Assembly: GCA_018260375.1 (NCBI GenBank) | Contig: JAGLBF010000038.1 | Coordinates: 1 to 19,526, forward strand | From: Deinococcus sp. | GTDB taxonomy: Bacteria; Deinococcota; Deinococci; Deinococcales; Deinococcaceae | Reading direction: 5' to 3' | Length of the DNA stretch: 19,526 bases | Shown here: piece by piece, positions 1 to 7,336 of the stretch | How positions within the stretch are numbered: the stretch's first letter is position 1 | How the letters are laid out: every line of letters begins with the position of its first letter | Notes under the pieces: model-generated | What the model saw: only the letters and a program-made list of their open reading frames with translations | Database searches by the model: none | Told to the model about the DNA's origin: nothing | Program-made: the position numbers and the translations under genes

Positions 1-54
1 AGCCGCAGGCGGCGCTTTTCCGACTGTGGTGGAATTTAGCGGCAGTCCGTATTA
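1..54 (+). repeat. Palindromic intergenic repeat, copy 1 (cut by window start)
   Basis: Positions 1-52 are identical over 52 bases to the reverse complement of 5532-5583, and positions 15-52 match 13743-13780 exactly. The unit ends in AGTCCGTATTA; its TTA is the reverse complement of the TAA stop codon of ileS, so the repeat end and the gene end coincide. The left half of the unit lies outside the window. Complete relatives carry TACGGACT at one end and AGTCCGTA at the other, so the unit can fold on itself. It has no coding capacity. Its role is unknown; a small mobile (MITE-like) element or a 3' end RNA structure are both possible. Confidence 0.9.
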
Positions 55-3000
55 CACCCCGTCTGGGCTGCCGTCTTGTTCAAGCTTTTCTAGGTAAGCG
101 TTGCCGCCCTCTACCTCTACCTTAAAGCCTTCGGCGGCCCCAAACACCAGGCTTTCGGCGAGGGTTTCGCTCATCAGGTAATCTTGCCAGGCTTCGGCGG
201 CTTCCCGTGCTTGACCGCTGAGGTCTAGGTGCAGGGTGATGCGGTCAGAGACATCAAAGCCTGCCCGCTTGCGCCCGTCCTGAATGCCACGCACCAGATC
301 GCGTGACAGGCCTTCAAGCACCAGCTCGTGCGTCAGCTGGGTGTCAAAGGCCACCAGGTAGCCTTCTTCTTCTTGCGCCGCGAAGCCTTCAGGCGACATG
401 GCGTCTACCAGCACCTCGTCGGGGCCAAGTTCAAAGCGCTGGCCCCCTCCCTGTCCGTCAGTATCAGGCACTATCACCTCAAACTGCTTGCCGTCACGCA
501 CCGCCCGCGCAATTTCGCTGGCGTCGGCGGCATTCAGTGCGGCGCGGACTTGAGGCACTGCCTTGCCAAACTTTTTGCCCAGCAGTGGCAGATTGGGACG
601 CAGTTGGTAGGTGACCAGCTCGGCATACTGGTCGAGCAGCTCTACTTCTTTGACATTCAGTTCTTCCTGAATTTGCGCGCTAAAGCGGCCCAGGGCCTGG
701 GTCATCTCAGCGGTTCTGGCCCGCAGCATCACTTTGGGCAGGGGCTGGCGCTGGCGCATACCCGTTTGCCCGCGTACCGCACGGCCCAAACTCACCACAC
801 GCAGCACCGCGTCCATTTCCCCCACCAGCGCGGGAGCCGCCAGTGACTCGTCTAGGGCAGGCCACCGGCTCAGGTGTACACTTTCGGGCGCGTCAGGATC
901 TAGCGAGCGCACCAGGTTTTGGTACAGCGTCTCGGCCAAAAAGGGCGTAAACGGGGCCGTCAGTTGTGTCACCGTAACCAGCGCGTAGTGCAGCGTGGCA
1001 TAGGCGCTGACATCCACCGCCTGTCCGTCACCCGACCAAAAACGCCGCCGGTTGCGCCTGACATACCAGTTGCTCAGGTCTTCCGTGACAAAGTCCTGTA
1101 AGGCGCGGCTAGACGCAGTGGGGTCGTAGTTGTTGAGCGCTCCGGTTACGGTGGCGATCAGGGTTTGCACTTTGGCAAGCAGCCAGCGGTCTACCTCTGG
1201 GCGCTCACTGGCGGGCGGGGCAGCCTTTAGGTCGGGGTTATCCAGATTGGCGTACATCACAAAAAAGCTGTAGGTGTTCCATAAGGTCAAAAAGTAGCTG
1301 CGAAAGGCTTCACCCACCAGGTTGGTGCCAAAGCGCCGCGACAGCTCAGGCGGGGCCGAGACATACATGTACCAGCGTGCCGCGTCTGCTCCGTACTGCT
1401 CAAAGACTTCCCAGGGGTTGACGATGTTGCCCCGGCTCTTGGACATTTTGCGGCCCTGTTCATCCAGAATATGGCCCGAGCAAATCACCGACCTGTACGC
1501 TACGCTATCAAAGACCATCGTGCCAATCTGGTGCAGGCTGTTAAACCATCCCCGCGTCTGGTCAATGGCTTCACTGATAAAGTCAGCAGGAAAGCCGCCC
1601 TCTTCAAAGAGTTCTTTGTTTTCAAACGGATAATGGTGCTGGGCAAAAGGCATAGATCCGGAATCATACCATACATCCATAACATACGGCACGCGCTTAA
1701 AGGTTTTACCCTGCTGTGTAAAGGTCACGTCATCAATGTAGGGGCGGTGCGGGTCAAAATCGGGGCCAGTCAGGTCAGTGCGTCCGCTGAGTTCGGCAAG
1801 TTCAGCGTAGCTGCCTATAACTTTGTACTCGCCGTCTTCACTTTCCCATATGGGTAAAGGCGTACCCCAGTAGCGGTTACGCGATACATTCCAGTCAATC
1901 AGGTTTTCTAGCCAGCCGCCGTAGCGTCCATTTTTGATATGGGGCGGGTGCCAGTCAATAGTCTGGTTTAATTCAATCAAGCGCTCTTTCAATGAAGTAT
2001 TGCTCAGATACCAGCTTTCGGTGGCATAGTACATCAGTGGGGTGCCGCAGCGCCAGCAGTGCGGGTAGCTGTGAACAAAGTTTTTCTCCCTCCACATAAG
2101 CCCCCGCGCACGCAGGTCGCGGATGATATTGGTGTTGGCGTCGCGGAAAAATACGCCCTGCCAACCCTTGTCACCCACCGGCCCAAAGCGGTGCTTGCCC
2201 TCGCTGTCTACGCCTACCAGTACGGGCCAGCCGTAGTTGCGGGCAAGACGCATGTCATCCTCACCAAAGGCGGGCGAGGTATGAACAATGCCCGTGCCGT
2301 CACTGTCACTCACATACGTATCTAGGCCCGCTTGCCAGATAACTTTGTGATGACTGTATAGGTCAGCGCCGTCATCTAAGCTGACAGGATTATCTTTTTG
2401 AGGACTGGCTTTGTTAAAGGCGTCAAACTCAGCGGCTGTGCCAAAATCTCTGGTGAGCAGTGCTTCAAGGTCACTGTACTGTGTATTGACGCCTAAAAAA
2501 GTTCCATCTTCAGCAAATTCGCCGTGATTTACTAACATAGCTTGTGTCACGGCTCTGCTCATCAGGCTTTCAAAAGGGGCATGATAACTTACCCGCTCCA
2601 GCTCTGCGCCCTTAAATGACTTGAGTATTTCGGTGTCCTCACCTAATACTTCATTTTTCAGGCTAGAGGCCAAAATAACTGTTTTTCCATCCTTATCTTT
2701 GGCGGCCACATATTCAAAATCAGGGTGTAAGGCAACACCTGCGTTATAAGGGAGTGTCCAGGGCGTTGTCGTCCATACCAAAAAGGCCGCACCTTTATCT
2801 AACCCCAGGCTCTGCGGGTCTTTGAGGTCAAAGGTAATATAGACGCTGGGGTCTTGGATGTCCTGGTAGCCTTCACTTACTTCAGCATTAGAAAGTGTAG
2901 TACCGTCTTTAGGACAATAAGGCGCTACCCGAAAACCTTTATAGAGCAGTCCTTTTTTCTCTAGCTGCTGCACACTCCACCACACTGATTCTATATAATC

Positions 3001-3459
3001 TTTATGCAGCGTCATATAAGGTGTATCTAAGTTGACCCAGTAGGCCATGCGCTCGGTGAACTTGCGCCACTCAGCTTCATATTCAAAGACAGAAGCGCGG
3101 CACTCAGCATTAAATTTGTCAATGCCGTAGGCTTCCACTTCGCGTTTACTGGCCAGGCCCAGTTTCTTTTCTACACCCAGCTCTACAGGCAGTCCGTGCG
3201 TATCCCAGCCTGCCTTGCGTGCCACATAATATCCTTGCATGGTCTTAAAGCGTGGAAACAAGTCTTTAAAGCTGCGTGCCTGTACATGATGTACCCCTGG
3301 TGCACCGTTGGCTGTAGGCGGCCCTTCATAAAAGGTATAGCGTGGGCCATCTTTGGTTTGCTCTAGGCTGCGCTCAAAGATTTTTTGGGTATTCCACCAC
3401 TTGAGTATGTGCTCTTCCATCTGGGGAAACTTGGGGTTTGACGGTACAGGATTAAACAT
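52..3459 (-). CDS. ileS: Isoleucyl-tRNA synthetase, IleS2 (eukaryote-like) type
   Basis: Cytoplasmic class I aminoacyl-tRNA synthetase that attaches isoleucine to tRNA-Ile. The 1135-residue product has the catalytic core split by the CP1 editing domain (WTTTPWTLP at 229-237; DGTGIVH at 387-393), the KMSKS loop at 671-675, an anticodon-binding part around YVRRNRRRFW, and a long C-terminal extension typical of the IleS2 type. The usual HxGH signature after PPTANGAP reads GVHH (residues 55-58; DNA 3286-3297), so its first and third positions are swapped. The Thermus-like CxxC after PYCP is CPKD here, so one zinc site looks lost. The ATG has an AAAGGAG ribosome site at 3466-3472, six bases upstream. 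A T-box leader precedes the gene. DNA for the N-terminal half is clearly more AT-rich than the rest. The stop TAA is the first triplet of a repeat element. Identity is certain. Confidence 0.98.
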   Translation of the reverse strand: MFNPVPSNPKFPQMEEHILKWWNTQKIFERSLEQTKDGPRYTFYEGPPTANGAPGVHHVQARSFKDLFPRFKTMQGYYVARKAGWDTHGLPVELGVEKKLGLASKREVEAYGIDKFNAECRASVFEYEAEWRKFTERMAYWVNLDTPYMTLHKDYIESVWWSVQQLEKKGLLYKGFRVAPYCPKDGTTLSNAEVSEGYQDIQDPSVYITFDLKDPQSLGLDKGAAFLVWTTTPWTLPYNAGVALHPDFEYVAAKDKDGKTVILASSLKNEVLGEDTEILKSFKGAELERVSYHAPFESLMSRAVTQAMLVNHGEFAEDGTFLGVNTQYSDLEALLTRDFGTAAEFDAFNKASPQKDNPVSLDDGADLYSHHKVIWQAGLDTYVSDSDGTGIVHTSPAFGEDDMRLARNYGWPVLVGVDSEGKHRFGPVGDKGWQGVFFRDANTNIIRDLRARGLMWREKNFVHSYPHCWRCGTPLMYYATESWYLSNTSLKERLIELNQTIDWHPPHIKNGRYGGWLENLIDWNVSRNRYWGTPLPIWESEDGEYKVIGSYAELAELSGRTDLTGPDFDPHRPYIDDVTFTQQGKTFKRVPYVMDVWYDSGSMPFAQHHYPFENKELFEEGGFPADFISEAIDQTRGWFNSLHQIGTMVFDSVAYRSVICSGHILDEQGRKMSKSRGNIVNPWEVFEQYGADAARWYMYVSAPPELSRRFGTNLVGEAFRSYFLTLWNTYSFFVMYANLDNPDLKAAPPASERPEVDRWLLAKVQTLIATVTGALNNYDPTASSRALQDFVTEDLSNWYVRRNRRRFWSGDGQAVDVSAYATLHYALVTVTQLTAPFTPFLAETLYQNLVRSLDPDAPESVHLSRWPALDESLAAPALVGEMDAVLRVVSLGRAVRGQTGMRQRQPLPKVMLRARTAEMTQALGRFSAQIQEELNVKEVELLDQYAELVTYQLRPNLPLLGKKFGKAVPQVRAALNAADASEIARAVRDGKQFEVIVPDTDGQGGGQRFELGPDEVLVDAMSPEGFAAQEEEGYLVAFDTQLTHELVLEGLSRDLVRGIQDGRKRAGFDVSDRITLHLDLSGQAREAAEAWQDYLMSETLAESLVFGAAEGFKVEVEGGNAYLEKLEQDGSPDGV

Positions 3460-3640
3460 AAAGTGCTCCTTTAAAGAGAAAATAGAGACTGCAAAAGAGG
3501 CGAACAGTGTATAAACGCACCAAAAAATAGAGGAGTAGGCTGATACAAGCTAGAGAAAGTGCTCAAGGGACTTAGAAGTTTTTACTGTTCTGAGCGGTGA
3601 GACGCTTAGCCCTCATCCAACCTAAAACCCCCCAGCCAAC

Positions 3641-3680
3641 CAAAAAAACAACCCAGCCAGTGCCTAAGCACTGTGCTGGG
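3641..3680 (-). terminator. Intrinsic terminator of the ileS T-box leader
   Basis: On the minus strand CCCAGC-AC-AGTGC, a TTAG loop, then GCACT-G-GCTGGG form a hairpin (3652-3680), followed by TTG and seven T residues (3642-3648). The 5' arm directly follows GCGCGTCC, the expected 3' partner region of the T-box antiterminator, so the two structures should be mutually exclusive. Confidence 0.9.
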
Positions 3681-3910
3681 ACGCGCTGAATCTTGTTCGC
3701 GTGGTACCACCCAACTTCGCTACCGTGTGTGTAGCCTCGTCGTAAGGCCCTCTGTCGCGGGGTGTACGGGCAGGTCTAGTAGGTCTGAGCCTTCACCGCT
3801 CAGGCTGTTCTTCTGCCAGCGCGTAGGGTGATCTTCGTTTTTGCACATGCCTACCGGGCTCTCACCGTCCCCGACTCGCTCTTAGGCCGCCCGCAAAAAG
3901 TACTGTCCCC
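3641..3910 (-). promoter_or_regulatory. T-box riboswitch (tRNA-Ile sensor) of ileS
   Basis: Read on the minus strand, the ileS leader holds the parts of a T-box in the right order. Stem I carries GACAGTA (about 3900-3906) and GGACGGTGAGAGCCCGG (3854-3870), which resembles the conserved distal GGUG/AGCC region. The probable specifier codon is AUC (3830-3832), followed by A, and so matches isoleucine. The T-box sequence GGGTGGTACCACGCG lies at 3698-3712, and a Rho-independent terminator at 3641-3680. In known T-boxes, uncharged tRNA pairs with the specifier and with the UGGN bulge, forms the antiterminator and lets transcription proceed. The gene downstream is ileS, which fits. About 180 bases separate the terminator from the ileS start and show no other clear element. 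Confidence 0.93.
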
Positions 3911-3950
3911 GCGTTCGCCTTGTGTTGTTAGCCTTGGTGGGGCTAGGTGT

Positions 3951-3980
3951 ATGGTAGGCCCGCGCCTGGGCCGGGGTCAA
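3951..3980 (-). promoter_or_regulatory. Probable ileS promoter
   Basis: On the minus strand TTGACC (3975-3980), an 18-base spacer and TACCAT (3951-3956) make a sigma70-like promoter. Transcription would start near 3944, just upstream of T-box stem I. A second TTGACT lies 12 bases further upstream (3987-3992). Assigned by eye. Confidence 0.55.
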
Positions 3981-4007
3981 CTGTCCAGTCAACTTGTGGG
4001 CTTGGGG

Positions 4008-4036
4008 TTAACTATCTTGCACTTTTGGCGTACACT
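4008..4036 (+). promoter_or_regulatory. Possible rho promoter
   Basis: TTAACT (4008-4013), a 17-base spacer and TACACT (4031-4036) fit a sigma70-like promoter about 80 bases before the rho start. An alternative is TTGCAC (4017-4022) with CCTAGT 17 bases later. The proposed -35 boxes of rho and ileS lie about 28 bases apart and point away from each other. Confidence 0.4.
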
Positions 4037-4116
4037 TGGCCTAGTTTCCCAGACAGCTACAGCCAGACAGCTTAAGGTCTGCCATTCCCTCACTTACCCT
4101 AAGGAGTTGTCCTGCC

Positions 4117-5406
4117 GTGACCCAACCGCAAAGCCCTACCTTTGACCAAACATTACCGTTTCATGAACTGCAACAAAAAATACTTCCCGAACTGCATCTT
4201 ATTGCCGCCCAGCTTGGCATTGATAACTACCGCAAGCTGAAAAAAGATGCGCTGGCGCTGAGCATTATGGAGCGCCAGGCCGAGGAAGAAGGGCAGATAC
4301 TGGCGCGTGGTTTCCTTGAAATTGGCCCCGATGGGTACGGTTTTTTGCAAGGTGACCTGCTTGACCCCGCCAGCCGCACTGTGCTGGTCACGGCAGGAGT
4401 TATCAAGCAGTTTTTCCTGCGCAGCGGTGACGAGGTGATCGGCCGCGCCCGCAAGCCCCGCAACAATGAGCGCTACGGCACACTGATGCAGGTAGAAGCG
4501 GTCAACGGCCTGTCGCCCGAGGAGGCCCGTAGCCGCCCGCGCTTTGACGACCTTATCCCCACGTTCCCCGACCAACAACTGGTCTTAGAAGAGCCTGGTG
4601 AGGGCGACGCGGTGGCGCTGCGGGTGGTTGACCTGTTTGTGCCTATCGGACGCGGTCAGCGTGCACTGATTGTGGCGCCGCCCAAAGCGGGTAAAACTAC
4701 CTTGCTCAAAAAAATCGCCAACTCTATTACCCGCAACTACCCCGATGTCACCGTAATGGTGCTGCTGGTTGATGAGCGCCCCGAAGAAGTGACCGATTTC
4801 CGTGAAAGTGTACAAGGCGCGCAGGTGATCGCCTCCACCTTTGACGAGCCGCCCCAACACCACATCCGCGTGGCAGAGTTTGTGCATGAACGCGCCCGCA
4901 GGCTGGTAGAAGACGGCAAGCATGTGGTGATTTTGCTTGACTCTATTACCCGCCTGGCCCGTGCCAATAACCTGGTCACGCCGCCGACAGGCCGTACCCT
5001 GGCTGGTGGCCTGGACAGCAACGCGCTCTACTGGCCCAAGCGCTTTTTGGGCGCGGCCCGCAACATTCGCGGGGGCGGTAGCCTGACCATTTTGGCAACG
5101 GCGCTGATAGAAACAGGCAGCCGCATGGATGACATTATCTTTGAAGAATTCAAGGGGACGGGTAACGCCGAACTGGTGCTCAGCCGCCGCCTAGAGGAGC
5201 GCCGCATTTTCCCCGCGCTGGATATCATCAAGTCGGGCACGCGCCGAGAAGAGCTGCTGCTTGACGAGGCAGTGCTGAAAAAGATGTGGCTTTTGCGCAA
5301 GGTGATCAGTGACATGGACCCTGCCGACGCGATGGAAATGCTGCTGGGCCGCATGCAAAAGACGAACAACAATAAGGAATTTCTGGCAACGCTGGCAGGA
5401 GGCTAA
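4117..5406 (+). CDS. rho: Transcription termination factor Rho
   Basis: Hexameric RNA helicase/ATPase that ends transcription on unstructured C-rich RNA. The 429-residue product has the usual order: an N-terminal helical part, an RNA-binding cold-shock-like fold (GYGFLQ at 73-78), Walker A PPKAGKTT (188-195), VDERPEEVTDF (218-228), Walker B VILLD (271-275), the Q-loop region TPPTGRTLAGG (288-298) and the R-loop region KGTGNAEL (346-353). Length is near the bacterial norm, with no large N-terminal insertion of the kind seen in some actinobacteria. The start is GTG, chosen because AAGGAG (4101-4106) stands ten bases upstream and homology begins soon after. The gene is divergent from ileS. No intrinsic terminator is visible downstream; the next 360 bases are repeat-rich. 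Identity is certain. Confidence 0.98.
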   Translation: MTQPQSPTFDQTLPFHELQQKILPELHLIAAQLGIDNYRKLKKDALALSIMERQAEEEGQILARGFLEIGPDGYGFLQGDLLDPASRTVLVTAGVIKQFFLRSGDEVIGRARKPRNNERYGTLMQVEAVNGLSPEEARSRPRFDDLIPTFPDQQLVLEEPGEGDAVALRVVDLFVPIGRGQRALIVAPPKAGKTTLLKKIANSITRNYPDVTVMVLLVDERPEEVTDFRESVQGAQVIASTFDEPPQHHIRVAEFVHERARRLVEDGKHVVILLDSITRLARANNLVTPPTGRTLAGGLDSNALYWPKRFLGAARNIRGGGSLTILATALIETGSRMDDIIFEEFKGTGNAELVLSRRLEERRIFPALDIIKSGTRREELLLDEAVLKKMWLLRKVISDMDPADAMEMLLGRMQKTNNNKEFLATLAGG

Positions 5407-5445
5407 GAGACGACCCAGAGCCGACAACCCACAGACGACGACCCA

Positions 5446-5512
5446 ACGGCGCCGCCTGCGCCACCGCGAAAGGTGTACTTTTGTCTTTACGCCCGCTGGC
5501 CCCTGCTTTGAC
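5446..5512 (-). repeat. Degenerate relic of the left part of the repeat family
   Basis: This stretch aligns, with small gaps, to the reverse complement of about 13683-13742 in the longest repeat copy. Shared blocks are GCCGCCTRCGCCACCGCGAA, GTACTT and CCTGCTT. It starts about 40 bases after the rho stop codon and lies just before the better preserved copy at 5532-5603. Alignment was by eye, so the ends are approximate. Confidence 0.6.
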
Positions 5513-5531
5513 CACGGTTTTAACAGGGTTC

Positions 5532-5603
5532 ATACGGACTGCCGCTAAATTCCACCACAGTCGGAAAAGCGCCGCCTGCGGCTCCATACCGCGCAGTCCG
5601 TAT
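5532..5603 (-). repeat. Palindromic intergenic repeat, copy 2 (72-bp core unit)
   Basis: A 72-base unit bounded by ATACGGACT (5532-5540) and AGTCCGTAT (5595-5603), a perfect 9-base terminal inverted repeat. Bases 5532-5583 are identical to the reverse complement of 1-52. This copy shows the short complete form of the family. It lies between rho and the LysM/M23 gene and has no ORF of its own. Confidence 0.9.
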
Positions 5604-5627
5604 GCTGTTCCCACTCGCATCCGCCCG

Positions 5628-5664
5628 GATTGATTCGGAAGTACGCCAAATCAATCGGAATCCG
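5628..5664. repeat. Second short inverted-repeat motif next to copy 2
   Basis: GATTGATT (5628-5635) and AATCAATC (5649-5656) are perfect inverted repeats around a 13-base loop, followed by CGGAATCCGTAT. A close match to this last motif (CGGAATCCATATGA) stands immediately before repeat copy 4 near 19489, so it may be a companion module of the same family. From here to 5760 I see no further gene or RNA. Confidence 0.55.
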
Positions 5665-5773
5665 TATCAGAGCGCAGACTGTATTGAACTCGGCGCAGCC
5701 GCATGCCTTTCTTCTAATGAAATTTTTTACAAAGTGCGCTAAGCTCCCCTTAATCTAGTAAGGAGTTGCTTAT

Positions 5774-7219
5774 TTGAACGTCTTGTTTATTGCTGCCGCT
5801 CTGTTACCGCTGGCCTCACCGGTTAGTCCCGTAAAGCAGGTAGCCTTGCACTCACAAGGCTTGCAGGCTGTTCGCCCCGCGTTGCTTCCCAGAGTGGCGG
5901 CAACGCCTCTTGCTAGTGTGCAAGCTTGTGCACTGGTAACAGTCAGTCGCCATGACACCGCTAAGGCTATCGCGGAGCGCTACGGCGTAACGCCCAGTGC
6001 CCTGACACTCGACAGCGCTCAGGGGCCGCGTCCGCTGGCAGCTGAGGGACTGCCTGTAGGCGGTGTGGTGCGCATCGCTTTGTCACTGTCCCCCGATACG
6101 GGGCGCTTAAGCCCTGGTATTCGGCAGGTACAGGTACAGTCAGGCGATACGCTTAGCCGTGTTGCGCGCCGCTACGGGCTGAGCGAGCGAGAACTGGTGA
6201 GCCTTAATCTGGGCTTAGAAAGCCTGGATAACTTGCAGGTGGGCGACACCCTTAACATCGCTACGGGCGTGCGCGGCTTGTTGCTGACCATCAAGCATGG
6301 GCAGACGGCTGCCGAGCTGATTCATATGTACCATGCTGACCCGCTGTGGACAGCCCGCGTGAACATGTTTTCGCTGCCCACCGAGCTGCACGCGGGCGAC
6401 CAGCTACTCTTACCGGGGATTTTTGCCAAGTCGCTGCACGACGAGCTGCTCGCCCGCCGTGTCCGCGCTGAGCAGCAGGCCAAAGATGCCCGTATCATGG
6501 CACGCTATCAGACCTATTTGGCCTGGAAAGAAGCGCGTATGCAGCAGCGCCAGGAGCAGTACCAGCGCTACCAAGCGTGGCTCAAAAGCCCTGAGCATCT
6601 TGCCGAAGTGCAAAAAGTTCAGCGCCAGGCCGACTATGAGCGCTGGCTAGCACATGAGACCAGGGCGCAGGCGATAGCCCAGGCCGCCGCTCAAGCTGAG
6701 CAAGAGGCCCAGTTCCAACAACAGGCCCAACAGCAAGCTCAGCAGCGCGCCGATTTGCGCCTGCAGCAAGCCCAGGTCACGGGTATGGACACCCGCCCGC
6801 AGATGCAGCTTGCCGCCGCCGCTGAGCGAAGCGCCCCCGACTTGCACCTGCTATGGCCGCTAGAGCACCCCAAGCTGACCAGCCGCTTTGGCGAGCAAGA
6901 TATCGCCTTTCACCAGGAGGTCTTTCACAGCGGGCAAGATATGGCTGCGCCCGAAGGTACCCCTATTCACGCTGCCGCTGACGGTACAGTGACGAAAAGT
7001 GGCGACGGCGCTTTTGGCCTCAACGTCTACATTCAACAGGAAAGTAACACCTTTATTTACGGGCATATGTCGCAAAGCGCCGTCACAGTAGGCCAAGAGG
7101 TCAAGGCGGGTGACCTGATTGGTTATGTAGGCTGCACTGGTGAATGTACAGGGCCGCATCTGCACTTTGAAATCCGCATTGGCAATGTGCCAGTTGACCC
7201 GCTGGCGTTTTTGCCCTGA
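5774..7219 (+). CDS. Secreted LysM / M23 family metallopeptidase (peptidoglycan hydrolase)
   Basis: Predicted cell-envelope enzyme that cuts peptide links in peptidoglycan, or a regulator of such enzymes. The 481-residue product starts with a short hydrophobic signal peptide (1-16). It then has one degenerate LysM-like segment (about 54-100), one clear LysM (118-162, VQSGDTLSRVARRYG) and a further LysM-like segment (170-213). A Gln/Ala-rich, probably helical linker follows (about 222-345), then a C-terminal M23 domain (360-481). Zinc ligands are visible: H385 and D389 (HSGQD) and H464 of HLH (462-464); H431 (YGHM) is the usual active-site His. The start is TTG, set by AGGAG at 5761-5765 and the signal peptide that follows at once. 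The linker contains RYQTYLAW, RYQAWL and YERWLA, an imperfect internal repeat. It is monocistronic. Confidence 0.9.
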   Translation: MNVLFIAAALLPLASPVSPVKQVALHSQGLQAVRPALLPRVAATPLASVQACALVTVSRHDTAKAIAERYGVTPSALTLDSAQGPRPLAAEGLPVGGVVRIALSLSPDTGRLSPGIRQVQVQSGDTLSRVARRYGLSERELVSLNLGLESLDNLQVGDTLNIATGVRGLLLTIKHGQTAAELIHMYHADPLWTARVNMFSLPTELHAGDQLLLPGIFAKSLHDELLARRVRAEQQAKDARIMARYQTYLAWKEARMQQRQEQYQRYQAWLKSPEHLAEVQKVQRQADYERWLAHETRAQAIAQAAAQAEQEAQFQQQAQQQAQQRADLRLQQAQVTGMDTRPQMQLAAAAERSAPDLHLLWPLEHPKLTSRFGEQDIAFHQEVFHSGQDMAAPEGTPIHAAADGTVTKSGDGAFGLNVYIQQESNTFIYGHMSQSAVTVGQEVKAGDLIGYVGCTGECTGPHLHFEIRIGNVPVDPLAFLP

Positions 7220-7323
7220 CAGTACGAGGTGAACCCCTGAAGGCCTCTGCCTCAACTTCTTCGTAGAGTTAATTCTTATCTTGTAATCTTTTTTCCTGAG
7301 CGCCTGTACCGTGCTTAATCGCC

Positions 7324-7336
7324 TATGCTATAGGGT
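7324..7336 (+). promoter_or_regulatory. -10 element of a leaderless pdxS transcript
   Basis: TATGCT (7324-7329) stands seven bases before the pdxS ATG, and no Shine-Dalgarno sequence is present. This puts the expected transcription start on the ATG itself, an arrangement common in Deinococcus. No good -35 box was seen. The gap 7220-7323 holds nothing else I can name. Confidence 0.5.

Noticed and set aside
3828..4145. A 105-codon ORF on the plus strand between ileS and rho.
   Set aside because: It covers the T-box stem I and both promoters on the opposite strand, overlaps the rho start, and has no ribosome site or recognisable domain.
5726..5756. TTTACA and TAATCT as the promoter of the LysM/M23 gene.
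   Set aside because: The spacer would be 19 bases and transcription would begin inside the AGGAG ribosome site, which conflicts with its use.
5407..5773. Possible CRISPR array in the repeat-rich gap after rho.
   Set aside because: The repeats are few, of differing type and not evenly spaced; no cas genes are near.
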